A DNA stretch of 64,000 nt from Hymenobacter ruricola. Lineage in GTDB: Bacteria; Bacteroidota; Bacteroidia; Cytophagales; Hymenobacteraceae. Where the stretch lies: positions 856,294-920,293 of the forward strand of contig NZ_JADQDM010000002.1 of NCBI RefSeq assembly GCF_015694525.1. The letters run 5' to 3'. How positions within the stretch are numbered: the first letter of the stretch is position 1; each line of letters opens with the position of its first letter. The notes below the pieces were generated by a model. It was not told the DNA's origin. It worked only from the letters and a program-made list of their open reading frames with translations, and did no database searches. A program made the position numbers and the translations under genes. Below, one piece after another: positions 34,160-43,188 of this stretch.

Positions 34160-34702
34160 CTATACCGGCTGCTCAATCATCAGGTTGTGGTTGGTGTAAA
34201 TGCAGATGTCGGCGGCGATGTGCAGGGCGTCCTCCACCATCTGGCGCGCTGATAAATGCGGGGCGTGCTTTTTCAGGGCCAGAGCGGCGGCCTGCGCATA
34301 CATGGCCCCGCTGCCGATGGCGGCCACGTCGGAGTCGGGCTCCAGCACGTCGCCGGTGCCGCTGAGGATGAGCAGCTCGTCTTTGTCGACCACAATCATC
34401 ATGGCTTCCAGCTTGCGCAGGTACTGGTCTTTGCGCCATTCCTTGGCCAGCTCGATGGCCGCGCGCTTGAGGTTGCCGCCGTAGCCGTTCAGCTTTTCGT
34501 CGAACTTGTCGAGCAGCATGAAGGCATCGGCGGTGGAGCCGGCGAAACCGGTCACGATTTTGCCGTCCTGGAGCTTGCGGATTTTGCGGACGTTGCTTTT
34601 GGCCACGTGCTTGTCCATGGTGGCCTGGCCGTCGGCGCCGAGGGCGATTTCGCCGTTGTGGCGAATGCCGAGGACGGTAGTAGAACGAATTTTTGCTTGC
34701 AT
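34160..34702 (-). CDS. hslV: ATP-dependent protease subunit HslV
   Basis: A 180-residue peptidase of the proteasome beta-type fold, which forms the double-hexamer HslV core and degrades proteins unfolded by the HslU ATPase. After the short propeptide MQAKIRS, Thr8 would become the N-terminal nucleophile; TTVLGIRHNGEIALGADGQA and later TGFAGSTADAF match the family closely. The ATG at 34702 was chosen because a longer frame would bury the catalytic threonine. No hslU gene is near; in many bacteria they are adjacent. It may share a transcript with the membrane-protein gene downstream. Confidence 0.94.
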   Translation of the reverse strand: MQAKIRSTTVLGIRHNGEIALGADGQATMDKHVAKSNVRKIRKLQDGKIVTGFAGSTADAFMLLDKFDEKLNGYGGNLKRAAIELAKEWRKDQYLRKLEAMMIVVDKDELLILSGTGDVLEPDSDVAAIGSGAMYAQAAALALKKHAPHLSARQMVEDALHIAADICIYTNHNLMIEQPV

Positions 34703-34752
34703 AAGGCCGCAAAAATACAACGCCCCGGCTTGGCGCGGTCCCGGCCCGCGGC

Positions 34753-35850
34753 TCATTTTCCGGCCGGCGCGCGTCGGGGCCGAATTACCCCCGCCAGCCG
34801 CTCAAACAGCCGAATCCAGCCCCGCCGCTGGCGCTCAAACGCGATTCCCAGCAAGCCGGCCGCCACGCAAATGCCCGCCACCACCTGCCCCAGCTGCAGC
34901 CAGTCGTTCGCCCGCCAGCCCAGGGCCACGCGCCACAGCACAAGGAGCGGGAAGTGAAACGCGTAAAGCGGAAAAGACAGCTCGGCCAACCGCCGAAACG
35001 CCGGCGCCCCCGTCGAGGCCACGCCCGGCCCCGCGCCGGGCAGGCCCCAGATGGCCAGCGCCACCAGCGCCCCCACCAGCCAGTCGGTCACAAATTGCCC
35101 CGACAGAAAGAGCGGCCGCACGCCCACCGCCACCGGCCAGGCGGGCACATATGCCACCGCCAAGCCGCTCAGCACCAGAAAAAGCGTAAACCATAGCCCT
35201 GCTTGCCTTCTTCCAATGGACCACTTTGGCCACCGCCACGCCGCCACCCCAAACAGCCAGACGGGCAGCATCAGCAGGATTTTGGGGCCGGCCAGCACCG
35301 CGGCCCCGGCCAGCCACCACCCGGCCCGTGGAATGGCCGCCCGGTAGCACCAGAGCCCAAACAGCGCGTAGTACCAAAACTCGTAGCTCAGCGACCACAG
35401 CGGCGAATTGAGCGGCGGCGCCGCGGACAAGGGGCCGCTTTCGCTGCCAAAAGCGGCCGTGAGCAGGTAGCGCAGCCCCGAATGCTCGTGCACGTAGCGG
35501 GCCGTGAGCGGCGCATCGACGTTGACCACAATTATTTCGACCAGGGCCGTGAGCAGCAGCGCCGGCCCCAGCATGGAGTAGAGCCGGCTCAGCCGGGCCA
35601 CGGCGTATTGGCGCGGGCCGCGGTTGTTGGCGGCCGTGGTGAAGGCAATGACGTAGCCCGACAACACGAAAAACACCACCACGGCCGCGTGCGACGCCCG
35701 ACCCAGCGCCTCGTGCAGCGCCGGGTAGTCCGTCAGCCACTGGCTGCTGGCGTGAAAAACCACCACCACCAGCGCCGCCAGCAGGCGCAGCGCATCGAGG
35801 GCCACGCTGGTGCTGGTGCTGATGGGCGACGGTTGGGAGGGCGGCTTCAT
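34753..35850 (-). CDS. Acyltransferase 3 family membrane protein
   Basis: A 365-residue inner-membrane acyltransferase with about ten helices. The family signature begins early: LDALRLLAALVVVVFHASS (residues about 18-36, with the histidine of the RxxH-type active site), then FFVLSGYVIAF near 60-70. Members add acetyl or other acyl groups to surface sugars, lipids or antibiotics; the substrate is unknown here. Length is normal. It ends 50 bp before hslV starts, on the same strand, but a functional link is unlikely. Confidence 0.87.
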   Translation of the reverse strand: MKPPSQPSPISTSTSVALDALRLLAALVVVVFHASSQWLTDYPALHEALGRASHAAVVVFFVLSGYVIAFTTAANNRGPRQYAVARLSRLYSMLGPALLLTALVEIIVVNVDAPLTARYVHEHSGLRYLLTAAFGSESGPLSAAPPLNSPLWSLSYEFWYYALFGLWCYRAAIPRAGWWLAGAAVLAGPKILLMLPVWLFGVAAWRWPKWSIGRRQAGLWFTLFLVLSGLAVAYVPAWPVAVGVRPLFLSGQFVTDWLVGALVALAIWGLPGAGPGVASTGAPAFRRLAELSFPLYAFHFPLLVLWRVALGWRANDWLQLGQVVAGICVAAGLLGIAFERQRRGWIRLFERLAGVIRPRRAPAGK

Positions 35851-35923
35851 GCGTTTTGCACGACGTTACTGTTTATTAAAATCACTCCGCATTGCTCGCA
35901 GGCGCTAAGGTATCGGGCAAAAA

Positions 35924-35949
35924 AAAACCAGCCGGCGAGGGCTGGTTTT
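35924..35949 (-). terminator. Terminator after the pyruvate dehydrogenase E2 gene
   Basis: AAAACCAGCC / GGCTGGTTTT stem with a 6-bp loop and a run of nine As before it (Ts on the minus strand), 18 bp beyond the E2 stop. Confidence 0.8.
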
Positions 35950-35966
35950 CTTCTGTGGCATTCGCC

Positions 35967-37715
35967 TCAAATCATCAGGCGCATGGGGTCTTCCAGCAGG
36001 CTTTTCAGCGTCTGGAGGAAGGCGGCGCCGGTGGCACCGTCCACCACGCGGTGGTCGCAGCTCAGGGTCACCTTCATGATGTTGCCGATGGCCAGCGCGC
36101 CGTCCTTCACAATGGCGGTTTGCTTGATGCCGCCCACGGCCAGGATGCAGGCATCCGGCGGGTTGATGATGGCCGTGAACTCGTCGATGCCAAACATGCC
36201 CAGGTTCGAGATGGTGAAGGTGCTCCCCTCCCACTCGGCGGGCTGCAGCTTCTTGCTCTTGGCTTTGCCGGCCAGCTCTTTCACCTCATTGGCGATGGCG
36301 GCGAGGCCTTTCTGGTCGGCGTTGCGAATCACGGGCACCAGCAGGCCTTCGTCCACAGCCACGGCCACGCCGATGTTGATGACTTTGTTCTGGCGGATTT
36401 TATCGCCCAGCCACGAGGAATTCACGGCCGGGTGCGAGCGCAAGGCAATAGCCGCCGACTTCAGCACCAGGTCGTTGAAGGACAGCTTCACCGGCGACAG
36501 CTCGTTGAGCTTCACGCGGGCTTCCATGGCCTTGTCCATGTTGATTTCCATCGTGAGATAGAAATGCGGGGCCGTAAACAAACTCTCCGAGAGGCGCTTG
36601 GCAATGACTTTGCGCATCTGCGACACGGGCGTGTCGGTGTACGTATCGGTCGAAGCCGGGGCGCTGGCGGCCGGCGCGGCAGGCGCAGCCGCTTGCGGCG
36701 CGGCAGCCGGTGCCGGAGTTGCAGCAGGCGTGGCCGCCGCAGCTGCCTGCGGAGCCGGAGCAGCGGCAGCGCCGGGCTGGAAGTTTTCCACGTCGCGCTG
36801 CACAATGCGGCCGTTGTCGCCGCTGCCCACTACCTGGGCCAGGTTGATGCCTTTTTCTTTGGCGATGCTCTTGGCCAGCGGCGAAGCGAGGATGCGGCCA
36901 CCGGCAGCGGGAGCAGCGGGCGCCGAAGTAGCGGCGGGCGCAGCGGCCGGGGCTGCCGTTTCTGCAGCGGCGGGTGCTGCCGGAGCCGGGGCTTCAGCCG
37001 GCGCGGCGGCCGGGGCCGCACCGCCACTCTGGCCGCCCAGCAGGGCCTGAATGTCGGCGCCCTCTTCGCCGATGATGGCCAGGATGCCGTCCACGGCCAC
37101 GGCTTCGCCGGCTTTGGGGCCGGTGTAGAGCAAGGTGCCGTCTTCGTAGTTTTCCAGCTCCATGGTGGCTTTATCGGTTTCGACTTCGGCCAGTACGTCG
37201 CCCGACTTCACTTTATCGCCCACCTTTTTCAGCCAGGCAGCGATGGTGCCCTCGGTCATCGTGTCGCTCATTTTGGGCATGCGCACCACGGTGGCTTTCT
37301 TGCCATTGGCGGGGGCAGCCGGGGCGGCGGGGGCTGCGGCGGGCGCAGGAGCTACCGGGGCCGGCGCCGGGGCAGCGGGGGTTTCGGCTTTGGAGGCTTC
37401 GGGTGCGGGAGCAGCGGCCGGCGCGGGCGCAGCCGCACCGCCCTGGGCGCCGGAAAGCAGGGCGGAAAAGTCTTCGCCTTCTTTGCCCACGATGGCCAGA
37501 ATGCCGTCCACAACCACCGATTCCTTCTCTTTCGGCCCGATGTAGAGCAGGGTGCCGTCTTCGTAATTTTCCAGCTCCATGGTGGCTTTGTCGGTTTCGA
37601 CTTCGGCCAGGATGTCCCCGGATTTAACTTTATCACCCACTTTTTTGAGCCAGGCCGCGATGGTCCCTTCGGTCATCGTGTCGCTCATTTTGGGCATTTT
37701 TATGATTTCGGCCAT
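35967..37715 (-). CDS. pdhC: Pyruvate dehydrogenase complex dihydrolipoamide acetyltransferase (E2) with two lipoyl domains
   Basis: A 582-residue E2 core enzyme that moves acetyl groups from lipoate to CoA. Two lipoyl domains (1-85 and about 140-225) each carry the attachment site ETDKATMELE with Lys43 and Lys182. Ala/Pro-rich linkers follow, then the E1/E3-binding domain (ILASPLAKSIAKEKGINLAQ near 282-310) and the catalytic acetyltransferase domain with CDHRVVDG, where His555 and Asp559 are catalytic. The two lipoyl domains are almost identical, an internal duplication. The other complex genes are not in the window, so it is not part of a pdh operon here. Confidence 0.94.
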   Translation of the reverse strand: MAEIIKMPKMSDTMTEGTIAAWLKKVGDKVKSGDILAEVETDKATMELENYEDGTLLYIGPKEKESVVVDGILAIVGKEGEDFSALLSGAQGGAAAPAPAAAPAPEASKAETPAAPAPAPVAPAPAAAPAAPAAPANGKKATVVRMPKMSDTMTEGTIAAWLKKVGDKVKSGDVLAEVETDKATMELENYEDGTLLYTGPKAGEAVAVDGILAIIGEEGADIQALLGGQSGGAAPAAAPAEAPAPAAPAAAETAAPAAAPAATSAPAAPAAGGRILASPLAKSIAKEKGINLAQVVGSGDNGRIVQRDVENFQPGAAAAPAPQAAAAATPAATPAPAAAPQAAAPAAPAASAPASTDTYTDTPVSQMRKVIAKRLSESLFTAPHFYLTMEINMDKAMEARVKLNELSPVKLSFNDLVLKSAAIALRSHPAVNSSWLGDKIRQNKVINIGVAVAVDEGLLVPVIRNADQKGLAAIANEVKELAGKAKSKKLQPAEWEGSTFTISNLGMFGIDEFTAIINPPDACILAVGGIKQTAIVKDGALAIGNIMKVTLSCDHRVVDGATGAAFLQTLKSLLEDPMRLMI

Positions 37716-37781
37716 CGGATTTGTCGCGCTTGGATTGAGGAGGCCAAAATTAGCCCGAAAAATTGGCCAGACAACCAGTAA

Positions 37782-38405
37782 TCAGCCGGCGGCCTGCAAA
37801 TGCGACACGTCCAGAAAATTCTTCACCGTGAAAAAACTGCCGGTGAACTCCAGCTTATACAAACACAAGTTGCTGTGCTCGAAGCCTTCCATGTAGCGGA
37901 GCGGGTAGTTGAGCAGCTGGCAGAGCATCACGCGCAGGGCGCGGCCGTGCATGCACACCAGCACGGTTTGCTCGTGCTCCCGCGCCTTCAAGAGTTCGAT
38001 GAAGGGGCGCTGGCGGGCGGCCACTTCCTCGGGGCTTTCGCCGCCGGTGAGGCGGGCGTCGGTGCGGCCTTCGGCCCAGTCGTGGAGCACCTGGCGGTAC
38101 TCGGCGTCCTCGTCCATGGTGATGCGGGTGCCTTCGCGCGTGCCCCAGCTGATTTCGTTGAGGCCGGGGTGGGCTTCGTGGGGCAGGCCCAGGTCGAGGA
38201 ACTGCTGCACCGACTCGTGGGTGCGCCGCAGGGCCGAGGTGTACACTTTATCGAAGGGCACGTGCCCGTAGGCGGCAAAGAATTGGGCGGCCTGGCGCCG
38301 GCCGGTTTCGTTGAGGCTGGAATCAACGCCGCTGCCCTGCACGATGCCCCGCACGTTGAAATCGGTCTGGCCGTGGCGCAGCAGGAAGATGGTCCGGGGC
38401 CTCAC
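37782..38405 (-). CDS. Histidine phosphatase family protein (phosphoglycerate mutase-like)
   Basis: A 207-residue cytosolic enzyme. LRHGQTDFN near residues 9-17 contains the phosphorylated His11, and MHGRALRVMLC near 152 contains the second catalytic histidine; the acid residue near EISWGTREG (about 84-92) completes the site. Such enzymes are small-molecule phosphatases or cofactor-dependent mutases; the substrate is not determined. It is separated by 66 bp from the E2 gene, same direction, so a shared transcript is possible. Confidence 0.88.
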   Translation of the reverse strand: MRPRTIFLLRHGQTDFNVRGIVQGSGVDSSLNETGRRQAAQFFAAYGHVPFDKVYTSALRRTHESVQQFLDLGLPHEAHPGLNEISWGTREGTRITMDEDAEYRQVLHDWAEGRTDARLTGGESPEEVAARQRPFIELLKAREHEQTVLVCMHGRALRVMLCQLLNYPLRYMEGFEHSNLCLYKLEFTGSFFTVKNFLDVSHLQAAG

Positions 38406-38462
38406 GTGGGGTGTACTTTTGCGGAAGAAAGCGTCAGGAATCCTTACAAAGTACGAGACCGG

Positions 38463-38582
38463 CGTTTAGTTGTTAGTTGCACGTTGCTGGTTGTCAGCCA
38501 AGGTTGCTTGATTTTACGAAAGTTGTCAGGCAGCATTTCCCAACCTACCGCCGCTGGCTAACAACTGACAACGAGCAACTAA
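38463..38582. repeat. Imperfect inverted repeat, GTTAGTTG/CAACTAAC type
   Basis: The left part (GTTTAGTTGTTAGTTGCACG, then GTTGCTGGTTGTCAGCCA) and the right part (TGGCTAACAACTGACAACGA then GCAACTAATA, ending 38587) are imperfect complements. A related pattern is seen at about 53355-53420. This is a third, degenerate type of intergenic repeat, placed between divergent genes. Confidence 0.5.
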
Positions 38583-38591
38583 TACCTGAAT

Positions 38592-39026
38592 ATGACCCTG
38601 GAAGAAGTACAGCGCTGGACGGATTCGCGCCCCAATCTGGCCCATGCCCTGGGCATCGAAATCACGGCCGTGGCCCCGGACGCCCTTGAGGGCCGCATGC
38701 CCGTGGACGGCCGCACCCACCAGCCCATGGGCCTGCTGCACGGCGGCGCCTCGGTGGCCCTGGCCGAGACGCTGGGCAGCATCGCCGCCACGCTGCGCGT
38801 CGACCGCGCCAAGCAAGCCTGCGTGGGCCTGGAAATCAACGCCAACCACCTCAAGGGCGTGCGCGAGGGCTGGGTGCGGGGCCGCGCCACGCCCGTTCAC
38901 GTGGGCCGCAGCACGCAGGTGTGGGAAATCCGTATTACCCACGAAGAAACCGGCGCGCTGGTCTGCATCAGCCGCATCACCATGGCCGTGATTGACTTGC
39001 CGGGCGCCGCCGGAAAAGCAGCCTAA
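38592..39026 (+). CDS. Hotdog-fold thioesterase, likely 1,4-dihydroxy-2-naphthoyl-CoA hydrolase
   Basis: A 144-residue PaaI/YdiI-type hotdog thioesterase. The signature MGLLHGGASVALAETLGS (about 46-63) contains the catalytic residues of the family (Glu in the helix after HGG). Its stop overlaps the start of menF as TAATG, so the two are translationally coupled, and the next genes are menD, menB and menE. This context makes DHNA-CoA hydrolysis (the MenI step of menaquinone synthesis) the best guess; sequence alone would only say acyl-CoA thioesterase. Confidence 0.82.
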   Translation: MTLEEVQRWTDSRPNLAHALGIEITAVAPDALEGRMPVDGRTHQPMGLLHGGASVALAETLGSIAATLRVDRAKQACVGLEINANHLKGVREGWVRGRATPVHVGRSTQVWEIRITHEETGALVCISRITMAVIDLPGAAGKAA

Positions 39027-40261
39027 TGTCCGCCACCGAACTTCGACAGCTCCGCTGGCCTGCCCCGGCGGCCGGCCTCGATGCCCGGGCCCGCCTGCGC
39101 CACCTCGCGGCCGGGGCCCTGCGCACGGGCCGCCCGCTGGCGCTGTGGCGCGAGCCCGGCGCCGAACACCCGCGCCTGCTGGTGGCCCGCGCGCTGGAAG
39201 CGGCCTTCACCGGCCTGCCGCCCGCCCTGGAGGCCCAGGCGCCGGCCGGTTTCGCCTTTTTCCCGTTTCGCGATTCCGACCACAACCCGGCCCTGTTTCT
39301 GCCCGCCGACGTGCGCTTCGACGCGGCCGAGCCCGACGCGGTGGCCGTGGCGGCGGTCGCCAACGACCTGGTGCCCGCGCTGGCCGCCTGGCTGGCCGCG
39401 CCCACGCCCGAAAGCCTGACCTGGCACCATGGCGCGCAGCCGGCCCCGCACGCCGCCAGTGAAGCCGAATACACCGAACTGGTGAGCAACGGTGTGGCGG
39501 CCATTGAGGCCAGGGAGGTGGTGAAAGTGGTGACTTCGCGCGCGGCGCGCCGGCCGCTGCCCGCCGGGTTCGATGCGTTTGGGGCGTTTCTGGCGCTGAC
39601 GCAGAAGTACCCGCGGGCCTTTGTGTCGCTGGTGAGCGTGCCGGGCGTGGGCACCTGGCTGGGCGCCACGCCCGAAGTGCTGGCGGAGGTGACGGCCGAC
39701 GGCACGTTTCACACCATGGCGCTGGCCGCCACGCAGCCCATCACGGCCGAGGTGACGCCGCGCACGGCCATCTGGCGGCAGAAGGAAATTGAGGAGCAGG
39801 CACTGGTGGCGCGCTACATCGTGAGCTGCTTCAAGCAGTTGCGGCTCCGCGAATACCACGAAACCGGGCCGCGCACGGTCATTGCCGGCCAGCTGCTGCA
39901 CCTGCGCACCGATTTTGAGGTGAACCTCAAGCACGTGCCCTTCCCCAACCTGGGCACCGACATGCTGCGCCTGCTCCACCCCACTTCCGCCGTGGGCGGC
40001 ATGCCCAAGCAGGCGGCCCTGGAATTTATTCAGCAGCACGAAGGCTACGACCGGGCGTACTACAGCGGTTTCCTGGGCCCGGTGAACGTGGCGGCCCCCG
40101 GCGTGGCCCGCCTCTACGTAAACCTGCGCTGCCTGCAGTTGCGCCAGGGCGAAGCCATCCTCTACGCCGGCACCGGCCTCACCGGCGACTCGGACCCGGC
40201 GCGGGAGTGGCAGGAAACCGAACTGAAACTGCAGACCGTGGCGGCGGTATTACATGAATAA
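39026..40261 (+). CDS. menF: Isochorismate synthase
   Basis: A 411-residue chorismate-binding enzyme that isomerises chorismate to isochorismate, the first step of menaquinone synthesis. Signatures: KVVTSR near 172, GATPEVLAEV near 212-221 (normally GSTPE), and LHPTSAVGGMPKQAALEF near 315 followed by HEGYDRAYYSGFLGPV with the Mg2+-binding glutamates. The N-terminal 140 residues are diverged and Ala-rich, usual in this family. The start codon overlaps the thioesterase stop. A REPIN-like repeat separates it from menD. Confidence 0.92.
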   Translation: MSATELRQLRWPAPAAGLDARARLRHLAAGALRTGRPLALWREPGAEHPRLLVARALEAAFTGLPPALEAQAPAGFAFFPFRDSDHNPALFLPADVRFDAAEPDAVAVAAVANDLVPALAAWLAAPTPESLTWHHGAQPAPHAASEAEYTELVSNGVAAIEAREVVKVVTSRAARRPLPAGFDAFGAFLALTQKYPRAFVSLVSVPGVGTWLGATPEVLAEVTADGTFHTMALAATQPITAEVTPRTAIWRQKEIEEQALVARYIVSCFKQLRLREYHETGPRTVIAGQLLHLRTDFEVNLKHVPFPNLGTDMLRLLHPTSAVGGMPKQAALEFIQQHEGYDRAYYSGFLGPVNVAAPGVARLYVNLRCLQLRQGEAILYAGTGLTGDSDPAREWQETELKLQTVAAVLHE

Positions 40262-40264
40262 TCG

Positions 40265-40364
40265 AATGTCATGCTGAGCGCAGTCAAAGCATCTCGCGTG
40301 CAGTGGTAATCAAAACGAATGTAACGAAGCGAGCGAGATGCTTCGACAAGCTCAGCATGACGTT
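40265..40364. repeat. REPIN-like inverted repeat, CTCGC family
   Basis: Imperfect arms, GAATGTCATGCTGAGCGCAG on the left and CGACAAGCTCAGCATGACGTTC at the right end, with the ATCTCGC/GCGAGAT inner part. Here the left arm has the GCGCAG variant and the right arm the CTTGTC variant, so it looks like a hybrid of the two subfamilies. Confidence 0.85.
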
Positions 40365-40396
40365 CTTTTCAAGCACCTACACTCTCAGACTTATTC

Positions 40397-42160
40397 ATGC
40401 AAGCCGTTTATAACATTGCCGAAATCTGCGCCCAACACGGCATCACCGACGTGGTGCTGTCGCCGGGCTCGCGCTCGGCGCCGCTCGCGCTGGCCTTTGC
40501 GCGGCACCCGGCTTTTCGGGGCCGGCTGCGGGTGGTGCCCGACGAGCGCGCGGCGGCGTTCATCGGGATGGGCATTGCGCAGGCCACGCGCCGGCCGGTG
40601 GTGCTGGTGTGCACGTCCGGCTCGGCCGGGCTGAACTACGCGCCGGCCGTGGCGGAAGCTTTTTTCCAGCAAATTCCGCTGCTGGTGCTCACCGCCGACC
40701 GGCCGCCGGAATGGATTGACCAGCTTGATGGCCAGACCATTCGGCAGCAAAACCTGTACGGCCGCCACGCCAAAGGGGCGTTTGAGTTTCCGGTAGATAC
40801 CAGCCACCCCGACGCGAAATGGCACGCCGAGCGCCTAGTCAACGAGGCCATCAACCTGGCCAGCGCCTACCCGCAAGGCCCCGTGCAGGTGAACGTGCCC
40901 CTGCGGGAGCCTTTCTACCCGAAAAAAGACGAGCCCGCGCACTACGAGGCGGACGTGAAAATCATTCGCGACACGGACTACTCCGCGCTGAACACGGGGC
41001 CCTTGCCCGGGCCGCTGCACGAGTTGCTGGCGGCGGGCCGCGTGCTGATTGTGGCCGGCCAGCACCCCGCCGAGGTGAAGCTGGAAGCCGCGCTGCGGCG
41101 GCTGTCGGCCACGCACGGCATTCCCGTGGTGGCCGATGTCATCGCCAACGTGAGCGGCGAAGCCGACTGGTCGGGCGATGCGCCGCTGGGCGCCCAGAAC
41201 GATTTTGCCCTGCACCGCCAGGACGTTTTTCTGGCGGGCCTATCAGGAGCGGAGAAGGCGGCACTGCGGCCCGATTTGCTCATCACCTTCGGGCAGTCGT
41301 TGATATCCAAAGCGCTGAAGCTGTTTTTGCGCGATGCGGCCCCGCGCCAACATTGGCACGTGCAGGCCAGCGGGCCCGTCTCGGACACGTTTCGGCGCAC
41401 CACCGAAATCATTCGCTTGTCGCCCGCCGCGTTTTTTCAGGGCCTGGCCAACGCAGAGTTGCCCCCGGCCGAAGCCCCGCACAACGAGGCTCTGCAACAG
41501 GCCTGGCAGCGGGCCGACGTTGCCGCTGGCCAGATGCTGACCAGCTTTTTCGGCCAGCCGGCACCCGTCTTTAATGAGTTTTCGGCCTTCCACCGGGCCC
41601 TGAAAACCCTGTTGCCGCACACCGCCCTGCACTTGGCCAACAGCATGGCCGTGCGCTACGCCAACATTCTGGGCATTCCGCAGGGCCGGCAAATTGAGGT
41701 TTTCGCCAACCGCGGCACCAGCGGCATCGACGGCTGCACTTCCACGGCGGTGGGCGCGGCGCTGGCCCAGCCCGGGCGGCCGGTGGTGCTGCTCACCGGC
41801 GACGTGGCGTTTTTTTACGACCGCAACGCCTTCTGGCACAATTACCCCCTGCCCAACCTGCGGGTGGTGCTATTCAACAACCACGGCGGCGGCATTTTCC
41901 GCATCATCGACGGACCGCGGCAGCAGCCGGAGCTGGACGAGTTTTTTGAGACGCGCCAGCTGCTCACGGCCGAGAACACAGCGCGCGATTTTCAGCTGCG
42001 TTATTTCCCGGTTTCGTCGTTTGAAGAACTTGATGCCGCGCTGCCGGTTTTCTTTGCAGCCGAAACCGGCGCGGCCATTCTGGAAATCTTTACCGACTCC
42101 AAAACCAACGCGGCGTTTTTTGAGGAATACCGCGCGGCGGTGAAAGCCGCTTTTGCGTAA
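40397..42160 (+). CDS. menD: 2-succinyl-5-enolpyruvyl-6-hydroxy-3-cyclohexene-1-carboxylate synthase
   Basis: A 587-residue thiamine-diphosphate enzyme; it joins isochorismate and 2-oxoglutarate to give SEPHCHC. The N-terminal domain has LSPGSRSAPLALAF and PDERAAAFIGMG (the glutamate activates the cofactor), and CTSGSAGLNYAP follows. The C-terminal domain has the ThDP motif GDVAFFYDRN (near 475) ending with FNNHGGGIFRII. Length and motif order are standard. It lies between menF and menB, each separated by a REPIN-like repeat, so transcription may be partly broken by hairpins. Confidence 0.95.
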   Translation: MQAVYNIAEICAQHGITDVVLSPGSRSAPLALAFARHPAFRGRLRVVPDERAAAFIGMGIAQATRRPVVLVCTSGSAGLNYAPAVAEAFFQQIPLLVLTADRPPEWIDQLDGQTIRQQNLYGRHAKGAFEFPVDTSHPDAKWHAERLVNEAINLASAYPQGPVQVNVPLREPFYPKKDEPAHYEADVKIIRDTDYSALNTGPLPGPLHELLAAGRVLIVAGQHPAEVKLEAALRRLSATHGIPVVADVIANVSGEADWSGDAPLGAQNDFALHRQDVFLAGLSGAEKAALRPDLLITFGQSLISKALKLFLRDAAPRQHWHVQASGPVSDTFRRTTEIIRLSPAAFFQGLANAELPPAEAPHNEALQQAWQRADVAAGQMLTSFFGQPAPVFNEFSAFHRALKTLLPHTALHLANSMAVRYANILGIPQGRQIEVFANRGTSGIDGCTSTAVGAALAQPGRPVVLLTGDVAFFYDRNAFWHNYPLPNLRVVLFNNHGGGIFRIIDGPRQQPELDEFFETRQLLTAENTARDFQLRYFPVSSFEELDAALPVFFAAETGAAILEIFTDSKTNAAFFEEYRAAVKAAFA

Positions 42161-42161
42161 C

Positions 42162-42265
42162 TGTCATGCTGACGAAGGAAGCATCTTATCACGGCTACTT
42201 TCGTCGGCTTTTGTAACCCTTGCGGCGTGGACGTGATAAGATTCTTCGCTGCGCTCAGAATGACA
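42162..42265. repeat. REPIN-like inverted repeat, CTTATCACG variant
   Basis: Left TGTCATGCTGACGAAGGAAG with ATCTTATCACG inside, and right CGTGATAAGATTCTTCGCTG with CGCTCAGAATGACA at the end. The outer parts match the other copies, the inner part is a different variant, and arms are imperfect. It starts directly at the menD stop and ends 7 bp before the menB ATG. Confidence 0.8.
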
Positions 42266-42272
42266 CCATTCT

Positions 42273-43097
42273 ATGACCGAACCCATCCAGTGGACGCCCA
42301 TTAAGGAGTTCAAAGAAATTCTGTTCTCCCAGTTTGGCGGCATCGCCAAAATCAGCATCAACCGGCCGCAGGTGCACAACGCCTTCACGCCGCTCACGGT
42401 GCAGGAGATGATTGAGGCCATGAACATCTGCCGCGACCGCACCGACATCGGCGTGGTGGTGCTCACCGGCGAGGGCGGCCGGGCCTTCTGCTCGGGCGGC
42501 GACCAGAGCGTGCGCGGCCACGGCGGCTACGTGGGCGACGACGCCGTGCCCCGCCTCAACGTGCTCGATTTGCAGAAGCAAATCCGCTCCATTCCCAAGC
42601 CCGTGGTGGCCATGGTGGCGGGCTGGGCCATTGGGGGCGGCCACGTGCTACACGTGGTGTGCGACCTGACCATTGCCGCCGAAAACGCCCGTTTCGGCCA
42701 GACCGGCCCCAACGTGGGGTCCTTCGACGGGGGCTTCGGCGCCTCCTATCTCGCCCGCGTGGTGGGCCAGAAGAAGGCCCGCGAAATCTGGTTCCTCTGC
42801 GACCAGTACGACGCCCGGGAAGCCCTCGACATGGGCCTCGTGAACAAAGTGGTGCCGCTGGAGCAGCTGGAAGAAACCACCGTGGCCTGGTGCCACAAGA
42901 TTCTGCAAAAGAGCCCCTTGTCGCTGCGCATGCTGAAATCCAGCTTCAACGCGGAGCTGGATGGCCAGGCCGGCATTCAGGAGCTGGCCGGCAACGCCAC
43001 GCTGCTCTACTACCTCTCGGACGAAGCCAAGGAAGGCCGGAATGCTTACATGGAGAAGCGCCAGCCGGATTTCTCGAAGTTTCCCAAGTTTCCGTAA
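42273..43097 (+). CDS. menB: 1,4-dihydroxy-2-naphthoyl-CoA synthase
   Basis: A 274-residue crotonase-fold enzyme that cyclises O-succinylbenzoyl-CoA to DHNA-CoA. Signatures: [19 protein letters not shown] near 70-90, where the Asp/Gly/Ser set builds the oxyanion hole and the mobile loop typical of MenB, then [20 protein letters not shown] near 117-136, and [20 protein letters not shown] near 148. The C-terminal FSKFPKFP ending is the MenB signature tail. Well conserved and surely active. Confidence 0.96.
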   Translation: MTEPIQWTPIKEFKEILFSQFGGIAKISINRPQVHNAFTPLTVQEMIEAMNICRDRTDIGVVVLTGEGGRAFCSGGDQSVRGHGGYVGDDAVPRLNVLDLQKQIRSIPKPVVAMVAGWAIGGGHVLHVVCDLTIAAENARFGQTGPNVGSFDGGFGASYLARVVGQKKAREIWFLCDQYDAREALDMGLVNKVVPLEQLEETTVAWCHKILQKSPLSLRMLKSSFNAELDGQAGIQELAGNATLLYYLSDEAKEGRNAYMEKRQPDFSKFPKFP

Positions 43098-43125
43098 GGC
43101 CGGCGCCGCCGCGCGCCTTTGCCCA

Positions 43126-43163
43126 ACCCCGGTTTTGCGAACACGCGCAGGGCCGGGGTTTTG
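43126..43163 (+). terminator. Terminator after menB
   Basis: AACCCCGG / CCGGGGTT arms (43126-43133 and 43154-43161) with four Ts at the end; 29 bp after the stop. The stem is short but GC-rich. Confidence 0.6.
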
Positions 43164-43188
43164 CGTTGGCGGAAGCTCGGGCCAGCTG

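Noticed and set aside
38406..38591. Riboswitch or RNA gene upstream of the thioesterase
   Set aside because: The pairing segments are an imperfect dispersed repeat (related pattern at 53.36-53.42 kb), with no conserved riboswitch core.
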